A stretch of DNA of 64,000 bases, from assembly GCF_024055715.1 (NCBI RefSeq), contig NZ_JAMXMV010000003.1, positions 558,001 to 622,000 on the forward strand. The letters run 5' to 3'. Positions within the stretch are counted from its first letter, which is position 1; every line of letters begins with the position of its first letter. The stretch comes from Actinoallomurus soli. GTDB lineage: Bacteria; Actinomycetota; Actinomycetes; Streptosporangiales; Streptosporangiaceae. The notes below the pieces were generated by a model that saw only the letters and a program-made list of their open reading frames with translations, ran no database searches and was not told where the DNA came from. The position numbers were made by a program, and so were the translations under genes. Positions 63,501 through 64,000 of the stretch are shown here, in pieces.

Positions 63501-64000
63501 TTCCGCGTCAGCACCACCCTGACCGGAACGTCCCCCGTCAGGGTGTAGTGACGGGTGAGCCACTTCTCGACCTGCTCCACGTCGTGCGGATACGCGTCCG
63601 AATCGCGATCATGAGGACGCCTGGGGATGGAGAACGTTCGCGTTGCGGGATCGTACTCGCCGGCCAGGACCGGGACATCGGTGTGCGGAGGCGTCCGCCC
63701 GGCCTCCTCGCCGGCCGACGGGTCGGTCTCGACGGGCTGCCGGTCGTCCCCGGTCCGCCCGGTGAGGGCGTCCGGTTCGAGGGCTCGGACGTTCGTCATG
63801 AACATCCGGTAGCCCTGGTAGAGCGACTCCTCCGCGTGGGTCTGACGGACGGGGTTGGCGTTCTCGATGCCTCCGGGCGGGCCGTAGATCCGCTCGAGGA
63901 GCTCGAGCATCGGCCCTTCGTGGTCGCTGAGGTACTGATACGTGTTGTTGCGCGGAAGACCCGTGGAATGGTCCAGGCCGGCGTTCGTTCCCAGGTAGAC
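42509..64000 (-). CDS. Giant multidomain protein (more than 7,160 residues visible; N-terminus beyond right edge)
   Basis: The frame is open across the right edge. Residues below count from the first visible ATG at 63910, and 30 further coherent codons precede it. Parts in order: linker and alpha/beta segments (1-280); three long modules, each a degenerate OTU-like domain plus two PhoB-like winged helices (about 290-640, 850-1190, 1470-1820), with one extra winged helix (1355-1450); zincin HEVLHYLGLPDEY with Met-turn GIMS (2161-2202); a duplicated unit of about 370 residues (2568-2930, 2934-3307); a long beta-rich region (about 3470-5470); another OTU-like segment (5605-5760); a papain-like segment around Cys 5896; a second zincin HELAHG ... 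EDLE (6208-6254); and about 900 uncharacterised residues. It resembles the very large, toxin-like proteins of filamentous actinomycetes. Secretion route and target are unknown. It is followed by two lectin genes. Confidence 0.88.
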   Translation of the reverse strand, partial: VYLGTNAGLDHSTGLPRNNTYQYLSDHEGPMLELLERIYGPPGGIENANPVRQTHAEESLYQGYRMFMTNVRALEPDALTGRTGDDRQPVETDPSAGEEAGRTPPHTDVPVLAGEYDPATRTFSIPRRPHDRDSDAYPHDVEQVEKWLTRHYTLTGDVPVRVVLTRKDPGPLSAGPGTPGPADGAPFFGELAARLGVTFLVSDPFTGAQTEYGPPAKAATAGGDGTSRSGIEAPGAAPAETTAADATPTVGGAPPERHANGGLSGLYPVVGDRDEEPLFAAPSAPPFRRSTAAQGSGGSAAEAVSAVSSAATASSSATSDLFKRVGRRGVVFGGVEFFLQPVAGAVGDGFDEALAESLSAVALRAPHTVDGLRELVRNRITAAELPTGVSSVEEFRAHVAGGVRGGDFNDAMAKVVGRLGVPVTVVRADGAVRRHGPDSPVGVLVVEGEEGRFLAAVRLLRVGDLEIDLAAGGVVRRNGKQIKLSPLDRELLMFFANNHGHPVSRSEMNQAIRGDQPDVNDRNTRRATSDGLRKLRKKLGDVPGESQLIIPVNTDVGPVLRFGPRELRASEVAVEWVRVEDLAIDVIGGEVRKDKKAIELSDLQWKLLKYFAGSRGNLVTKDDLIRDVWGRDVTQAAISDLIHNLRRNIGDDPGNPRLIVTERDSGYRFGSAEPDAMRTRNPILGSAEPDAMRTRNPGTRNLGTRNAIAEARAMIKENLPALGQGAMRVEDLFQEAREKGYNGSLRSFQEWVTAEKWKVKYANGDAWALWRDRWSSNGVSDALLTLLQRRAKDLADGKVVVTGLYKTAQEKHGYGNSLPRFQLLVKDLIEVWKVAPYPAAGGVSASGWPETEDLEAGPGRSESVAGSEAAPVESSSVATKVLERVGRRGVVFWGAESFLQPVVGAAGDGFDEALVESLRAAGVERAPGIVRDLNQFVIEKVTPKDVPAELSSVADFQELLENGVRGGWVNHGKAMVVGWHLTPVTVVGADGVVRRYGPDSPVGVLVVEGEEGRFLAAVRLLRVGDLEIDLAAGGVVRKNGEQITPLAYQRKMLMLYANNHGHPVPRTEIIKVIRGDQSHIGSFEAHRGFRRRIKDVPGESQLIIPVNTDVGPGLRFGPRELRASEVAVEWVRVEDLAIDLVGGEVRKDKKPIVLSGVEWRMLKFFVDKRGDFVAKTDLIQEVWGKDIASEPFWRTLLQLQKKIGKDLIAIVRNGRQDPTFRFGSAGSAEGLIPEGLDGRAGVGVGSGSAVDGGPAEESDDARSSAAVRQDSSGAGSVVPDFDGVDFVGAEEWLELGDPWWDNFYDDVNLSTPNPDAVWPAMDWEPAEGSGSPGSGAEIGERAGESSGGLREGAPDSGSGFADGFGGEDVAAGRGRSEPGAGSGAEEPLRIGNLEIYRQEVFKGGERINLVGPVRRMFEYFVEHRGEVLQRDKVERAVWGGRKVSDWTYEKTVNRLREKIGKNLIVADRDGKIKGLRFGPATLAEGPRPEVSEVATASSSVASGVFLRVGRRGVVFGGVEFLLQPVGAVGDGFAEALVMSLGAVAQGAPGTVDALREWVGNRITAAELPTEVSSVEEFRARVAEGVRGGEFNDAMAKVLGRERGVPVTVVDAGGVVHRYGPNLPGGALLVEEEGRFLAGVRLLRVGDLEIDLAAGGEVRKSGEQITLLGYQRKMLMYFANNHGHPVPRTEMIQAVWRGEPPHSNSYYKTRKGLRANIKDVPGETQLIIPVNTDEGPVWRFGPRELGASELAVEWVRVEDLAIDVVGGEVRKDKMPIELSGNQWKMLRHLAINHGNIVTRADLMQKVWDREVHYTTFASALRDLLQRIGDDPRNPRLIVARPVDGDPAFRLGPARSAEGPRPEEPEGLADEGARSGNAVDGGPAGESGDDRSSAVVRQDSPGAGSTVPDFGGAAFLEAEGTLEFDPGWDPYAGYEADPSAPDLMDWVPGSGEVNSAIDVDPVGGLVAQPWEEPDWTFPAPSAPPRRRSADASPAYAFDSVTLRTWAHRRVGPVKPVKEPAKKVARQARPADWRKELPKAPVVPVETERLDPKFSFATSGVNSREEFEEQGVAVQVRANVQRIQAANGTWVRHHVITLAVAPKPGVSESDVKKLEKVLNDLLDEHVNDRGYELPKSKDQLSIQAILRIDPGHRQAVQIGTGKTVRKRTAEAKEEEWRPDARQWGLGDSLRALLHEVLHYLGLPDEYEDERFVFRKRSGSSVSDEAVSTVRSDGIMSAAAWDPSQEMPARYARIIENVVDATAVLRDHPLSTSSGAASGPEAGSTSRTSSPDYPVVGSPNDTPLFPAPSAGTTAQNTYAPDHTVLVPPAVGHLFLRRFLEHLPPGEGYRDLLRTHLAEAVRFGDRIAASFLSHEQTEVVADDIGFHLLLDLPDRAVQEVRFHAAMLYLRGAMSYSAHFGAEVGMDNSAAAWSYDEVKGLWSLTGRARDFLEEFREEFWIETRRALVFGSFSERRRQVFELGDRLPVGNDLLLRNYLLNGLVEDALPDLSRASRPSARERLLGGDDGMPKVELRIPYLGNGGTPTAEERQEYHATLAAMMEELHSQAERLYEPSDEDLAQIAAERDRLQEMKVIGEPIPFSPPVRLGPLYADESWPAARDRFETNVAASLAPYALDAANAAVDLLGLEPSPNLSDAMHAFDAGVRERYPLDGFRSLIGSRSAVWIQRMGERGHRVADEPLDHVEALFSAYRDLAPDTDDGRGILAATIAWRVPQGDPLFDIVLAWRRAGYTSEAVRSALRGEAADLHEWLEQTYPETALTLPHLGLYEELFGPYVSSDVAEAAGEMGLTAVEAAALQDIGELTDQETGDPIDVLRADIARQAALKLEQGRHEVWAATWRSGDPATFPDRERSRSDWQRVRIWKVFGSAEKALASVTRGAEPGWVELRHFVGNVRLAGPLGEVSDDGELGYTLDAGSVRLVETRWGFDRSTRRTIAHWELEDPSARESGEPVRMGAIYRNALWPAARRDYERTVATVLGRRPQTLRTAEEALDLLPRIPGPGARVADKLRAFASEVIGQLPAQDREIMRRRTRDRGWRARMEQRGYDPASLPTGMNPMFSAYRALAPKSDDGKGILAAVIAWRVPDGESLFEIVLAWWRAGYGGETVRRVLDGEAGEFYEWLDRELALRTALNDPRTVQALTPPHLQVYDRLIPRSISPGVEAAAREAGLEPRDAVALLRFGGLPKKGTNELADLVRETARRAVVRLPQERRPVWAAWRWTHEPQPGLRVPVPAIWKVWGSPEAALEALARQNPQEPGRLVLARVNETVHAAGAFGVGTGQRDLYYVLDNDEFDVTDVRAGTHPVTGEPIVELRLTSPHAEAEVSGDEPAGDAMSVDGPAPAGGEVGLGPQSANSGPFGAVVGIRGGAHPFGADRWFHVPGIRALTHWRIPQARSTSPAPATSGGDRPWTRGLLRRASELFRSRPGTEAVELSDRRWEMASSAEASTTIQAGKSALTALTAPTAPTAMTQPTVRRPLSPIPEEPEEVPGPSTRAPEPLVPWYVANGGLGDGSVSSVADVVDGSLPGGKLDASVARWIDAVTAGLSSSAARAVRKKILALLAEKDPAKWERLLLHGKLIVEGSTRVRLSFSVEQTEFAPPEDTGADPGHQTYFSKYGDTTYAEQVSRARRSGKNVSVEPLLFLGVAGQAVLSHVSPVFKVGAERGYGSWQTVLMEIQSGNRVIANAAHGHAARIRVRATVNRVERPELLLPGEARLAFPKVYSSAAEAAVLAAPPGNGGHPVVPVVNPAVLHGLDHAVTAIVPESLLAGLRSVLDFLGFPAKGVDEIVQEIAEEYVNEKTFKDRSQWWLTDSWVTGLIDKKVSAFSTFEGHLEFGGQPRTVRYVATTDEEVLLRNDIADTVRIGDGQKHSTGASGTPGVAFGVELGSHLATPSVDLPKLGSSREYGRSLTSGGQLKNATMRKDRLVRYQTEFVMTVSVKSDHGDVRFTLPVTGELGIGLAHAKEFERSALGGALTGSGLIPAEPKVPGAPEDSEAPTGSTASEKGLPAGPEVIGESAPVPGETNGDAAAARPEAPAGPEPQEPTAAAAGTSTAPEPVATRSEPFWADFARRLRARFTDGRPPEPFLDGGVRDTGDLIALADRGPIEIVLPPALHDAYVPHWLDAQGGWQALYAHPGVSWVLPTDEHAILVSREDSGGPGPVWRYVLDEDTRVVGALLMDDLEGERQPRWYAPNPAADRPMTAEAPRRWHEDLLPPLRAAGLTAVTDFLASGRTPQVQLTDALRRRLQEPGEDRTLNEAVDALLAEPRIQVLAADGRRVQEQEGGERAGVRRFVLDERGQVHGPLQAWHHVVHPREPLALAARAGLGGGIVREMPGREKAYQEIVDELARQMRAVGVEGTMSAGMRQHVARALAMKFGVPGGRGTFQDGIDGGISHEVTIGGYTFRAVLYPELRALRRDPVAEVNVSLDTQRKNVAGWDTEDKKGRTVGAGFKLSGRLRLKYLFSLDVHLLDGKAQRARHHKVGTGTGAKEYRRKRTNGDVTRFEYETVYRSAVTTIGKSGDLVAARVWEQSGDEYWTAVTVSDAYLPAEPLPADEILTYGEVTVKTGPMDEEGFRRLAAPLGEDQGEEFDLTKEGLTGIHVDLIGVGEISAHMAELVAAHNRVPRATPQADAFKQVLAALVPAGRRYGTAEGIARTGTHTFLESNARRLESGRGLRIPLPPTADGWRQEIRIRKRTFNVRYEQTVKGATLEQYTEADLRFGEENAADHALGASTGPAAVFQLVPRGEGEAEAQQSQKAASQISGGVIGGGEVARGRSVSDMGGALALNLGTYSGDSERVSADAVYTIEYRRWRNVKGTGRFRRAIAQGAEKRARAALGKAGKRVSYRVERHIKIARGVELLVPYVLAADHGLPVPPRADLPSAKGERHYLHDDLAVAAAHVEDVDAAGVVDTIEALLGGNVDPDVLAAIETAYDEEAIRDEYSNGTARRRGIHRILTTPAETWGEGRVWDYLKMPARKDGTLHTGIRVTAIDDSVTYRRPRPDVKVTTGGQAFVQTGEDRSSDHAWHAGGFLHGRWATAPFGLRPAGGGSAKYERRHGLKAGLGSTARDVRRATAKDTSQEFRHGVRFRVEVFHRYSPSEFARRTAQVAGLVPALVDVLSGGEAHRVWRRLFPASTPAAATAEVRGRAKVLVPTHLTAAGPRPGSMAAGEASAVAAAPVEVSPTVTRTPPPAPTALATALAEHVHAMTMPGIEHLADWAPAAAMPRRRIDDTAVARGDAPTAGRFDPTQQDGLTADIALADRDATANIDKLLRGTYRIPLVGGDHLTVQMVPTRGRWMTRGGFTALNFPEHSQEPAREHETERGWTFDGEFDLGHKFAQPVEEGADQPLIDGGWSSGRDNRTARLHKNSAGDYVESNRQRDGDYDYYVFDARFHVSGPHRHHVVLDVPDGFVGMVPATVVRRLINDLGLDLERPPLDDAELPASWAESGTLPPEATAEVIDRAGGMAALRGRPLRLWTHADHLTSAAAAAKRLTAQTGVPVELLTRDADGTISRYPQSAPATTSPDDSAEPVKQAEPVKPESRPDGAATGSTSGPPVLPELPEGLGDFEVEWPYEQAAAFGGTPAGDSAGAEAPVESSAGRSGGSGAAADTGGVDGNGLTRPQAAALERMGLRPVQVLAAGDDVVHALHAVAPAEAAVAAGGRPASPVELRRYLADTLIADLDSGAQRFWPAVRMPDGATNYQGRALIVALTSPHGRADADEAFLAAAAAILGLRIAVLRPDGSTVEFGSPAGRPVVLVRLLAPGPYTGVWAGTEPIADGGSPATPPASPAPRPPVRPAPPTGGGIGAVPPPARNAAATEAAARTPVANLDADPFQENAGDGGVRRPARAVQTGDDPARTTSGTTAPRAALDGPSSSPGRSPGAPRRADSPAERLERRLTAMLPEWDGSARDCVPRLASVWQGLYGRPVVAGDAATVGSVRPEARLAAALGGDWRPLGARPEDLVPVVESLGDGAMAFILVSAPDGPGRAFALRNEGGSLFWLETQARAGERVRVIGVRTPVPEGDVRVIVTGPTGRAVPLDSRPETRNLVDALTLARTDGTYGMKRHEPTVGHAGKQGTSEAAAEQAARPGGEPSAIAEEFGIEMDSGTAVTAVKESNPRARAEVLAKVRERRWTPDEMSALHAALKHYAPILGKRRERSSRAAIAQEVTHIGAVAFGITDREIDMGMAGQYIDSHKTVSLYAPVLFKKDLGGGRREIEGTITHELAHGLLKYALPEFTEAFGSWGPDGRPKLRDGVEPPYNGAKTVAEDLETSIRASFLVPDTLAAEAPKHAAAIAALRQRDPELFEREPDERAWRAAKRIAGELKDRLPEFARMVGSWTEDGWPDFAGERPITRYGATNASEDLSETAKYYFLEPDTLRAKAPQRAAFFDRLIAEWAVPTPEAPRPGEPTTADRSVRLYTLLAGFLERRLQHAEADYRTLRERLDPDARAAIDAQTRAMTDRFWSAHMAGGLADVPADRRAPARLDAMRRATADLEGLIRDLHEQLGVRPEPPGQGVRARTHVSDYLVSEVNSRLTSFGVTELYGRVGRGEVEQALREIPQGGPADPRGLATDLAYQIALDVVPRMLGGGQGTEHEWPFIVHVHEGDPFKSEREVLVFNRRTGVKVETDTGHIVMAGGRYFASRQSARASKRGRVKDKSVTITEAVTLVERVLPFGEENRYDPGVVDDGLSDVRRRLNNAKRLRDGASGKDARGSTLRELFGDDPDYEYGPRADDVTILRPPGSVSTARMHLTEGIPVAFIPAFLAEAQAFITKNDLRQAFRAGSRFGADVTRDYLSRRLGPRVGRFAVPAMEYVPGVAEVRMAATLLNTHTFAAADSFVRELALPKNHVHGPLRTSFAGIRETLPGDVREFLENGRDRLRNKLETDLRERLGPAIRRYEQRTRKKKQQPLPLFAYKMNHETITLGDYADNMLLPLSEDLDFVEQYDALNIRTDLEDTDDNDGALAIDLAVMEMRDVGPPGQSLEEDRRIARTFAVMARRYYAWAERVRANRQTAEGRAFDEGLAEAVRVISAYAPSGGDLITAVRDFLDSVARRAPDVVRAPIFRDNVTSNPQADAVMALHYLLQYGNAAGARTVRLAVTLIRTALVDERNAGSVRAPRRDLDHLIRIADEVIARLRAYERQHRPT
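45080..45300 (-). other. Giant protein: second zincin (gluzincin-type) motif
   Basis: ITHELAHGLLKYALPEF (HExxH at 45289-45275) is followed 45 residues later by AEDLETSIRASF, whose Glu could be the third zinc ligand, as in lethal-factor-like metallopeptidases. The segment EDLETSIRASFLVPDTL recurs about 75 residues on as EDLSETAKYYFLEPDTL without HExxH, a partial duplication. Confidence 0.6.
45830..46280 (-). other. Giant protein: papain-like (toxin deamidase/protease-like) segment
   Basis: DCVPRLASVWQGLYGRPV supplies a lone conserved Cys at the start of a helix. GRAFALRNEGGSLFWLETQ has the strand layout of the His/Asp-bearing part of papain-fold toxins, but the expected His is Arg-Ala here. 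It is probably structural or has an altered active site. Confidence 0.45.
53990..56210 (-). repeat. Giant protein: tandem duplication of a unit of about 370 residues
   Basis: Two consecutive units align throughout: VRLGPLYADESWPAARDRFE and VRMGAIYRNALWPAARRDYE at the start, DDGRGILAATIAWRVPQGD and DDGKGILAAVIAWRVPDGE in the middle, and RIWKVFGSAEKAL and AIWKVWGSPEAAL near the end. The function is unknown. Confidence 0.8.
57305..57430 (-). other. Giant protein: metzincin-type protease motif
   Basis: HEVLHYLGLPDEY fits HExxHxxGxxD, with an Asp as third zinc ligand as in snapalysin-type enzymes. GIMS follows 39 residues after the first His as a Met-turn. Both together support an active zinc protease fold within the giant protein. 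Confidence 0.7.
58445..59510 (-). repeat. Giant protein module 3: degenerate OTU-like domain + two winged helices
   Basis: The third copy (VGRRGVVFGGVEFLLQPV, GDGFAEALVMSL, PVTVVDAGGVVHRYGP, RFLAGVRLL, two winged helices ending AFRLGPARS). It is closest to module 1 in the OTU-like part. Confidence 0.7.
59565..59855 (-). other. Giant protein: isolated PhoB-like winged-helix domain
   Basis: A seventh winged helix (LRIGNLEIYRQEVFKGGERI, RRMFEYFVEHRGEVLQRDKV, VNRLREKIGKNLIVADRDG) stands alone between modules 2 and 3 with no OTU-like partner, flanked by acidic Gly/Ser/Pro linkers. Confidence 0.7.
60330..61380 (-). repeat. Giant protein module 2: degenerate OTU-like domain + two winged helices
   Basis: This copy has the same layout as module 1 (VGRRGVVFWGAESFLQPV, GDGFDEALVESL, PVTVVGADGVVRRYGPDSPV, RFLAAVRLL, then two winged helices ending TFRFGSAG). 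The second helix pair differs more than the first, and the second module copy lacks part of the first recognition helix. It is preceded by two shorter helical repeats (DLFQEAREKGYNGSLRSFQ and LYKTAQEKHGYGNSLPRFQ). Confidence 0.7.
61911..61990. repeat. 35-bp direct repeat with 45-bp period in the giant gene
   Basis: Copies at 61911-61945 and 61956-61990 are identical. The 45-bp period gives an in-frame 15-residue repeat (GSAEPDAMRTRNP type) just after module 1. Shorter GTRN repeats flank it. It is a recent local duplication. Confidence 0.85.
61985..63060 (-). repeat. Giant protein module 1: degenerate OTU-like domain + two winged helices
   Basis: VGRRGVVFGGVEFFLQPV opens an OTU-like segment (GDGFDEALAESL ... 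FNDAMAKVVGRLGVPVTVV ... RFLAAVRLL) in which the expected catalytic Cys and His are absent. Two PhoB-type winged helices follow (LEIDLAAGGVVRRNGKQIKL ...; VEDLAIDVIGGEVRKDKKAI ...). The second ends with a typical VTERDSGYRFG hairpin. Confidence 0.7.

Overview
The window is 64 kb of very GC-rich DNA from a filamentous actinomycete (Actinomycetota). The evidence is strong G/C bias at third codon positions, frequent GTG/TTG starts, ATGA-type stop/start overlaps, an ECF41 sigma factor, secreted CBM2 glycosidases and very large multidomain proteins. The genus cannot be fixed from the sequence. No tRNA, rRNA, CRISPR array or insertion sequence was seen.

Region 1 (1-12031) looks like part of a specialised-metabolite cluster with an aminoglycoside or pseudosaccharide flavour. 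A tight minus-strand operon (7217 down past the left edge) encodes an FAD oxidase, a B12-type radical SAM enzyme, a class III aminotransferase, an APH(3')-family kinase, a PIG-L-type deacetylase and another radical SAM enzyme. A plus-strand group (8304-10891) adds an AhpD-like protein, an inositol-dehydrogenase-like enzyme and a methyltransferase, and meets a convergent third radical SAM gene. No glycosyltransferase or cyclitol synthase is in view.

Region 2 (12309-18292) is the most unusual gene neighbourhood. A plus-strand operon queF - tgt - arm1 - arm2/rsmI joins 7-deazaguanine enzymes to two tandem paralogues of the 16S rRNA m7G1405 (aminoglycoside-resistance) methyltransferases. The second is fused through a long linker to an RsmI-type C1402 2'-O-methyltransferase. 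It converges on a minus-strand queC-queE-queD operon that makes preQ0.

Region 3 (18480-26150) holds a DHA2 drug exporter divergent from an ECF41 sigma factor, two secreted arabinan/arabinoxylan-type glycosidases with CBM2 modules, and a DUF347 membrane protein.

Region 4 (26231-37555) is a nearly complete oxidative galactose (De Ley-Doudoroff-type) locus: an SMP-30 lactonase divergent from an ABC sugar transporter, two dehydrogenases, a mutarotase-like protein, a GntR/FCD regulator, galactonate dehydratase, KDPGal aldolase and a PfkB kinase.

Region 5 (38036-40115) is a cold-shock pair, cspA and a DEAD-box helicase. Both have notable 5' leaders: an intrinsic-terminator-like hairpin before cspA and a hairpin that buries the helicase Shine-Dalgarno sequence.

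Region 6 (40261 to the right edge) is one minus-strand operon. It begins outside the window with a giant gene (more than 7,160 codons visible). The protein carries seven PhoB-like winged-helix modules, degenerate OTU-like modules, two zincin-type metalloprotease motifs, a papain-like segment and a long beta-rich region. It is followed by two membrane-anchored lectin-like proteins (ricin-B and CBM6 type) and a strong terminator.
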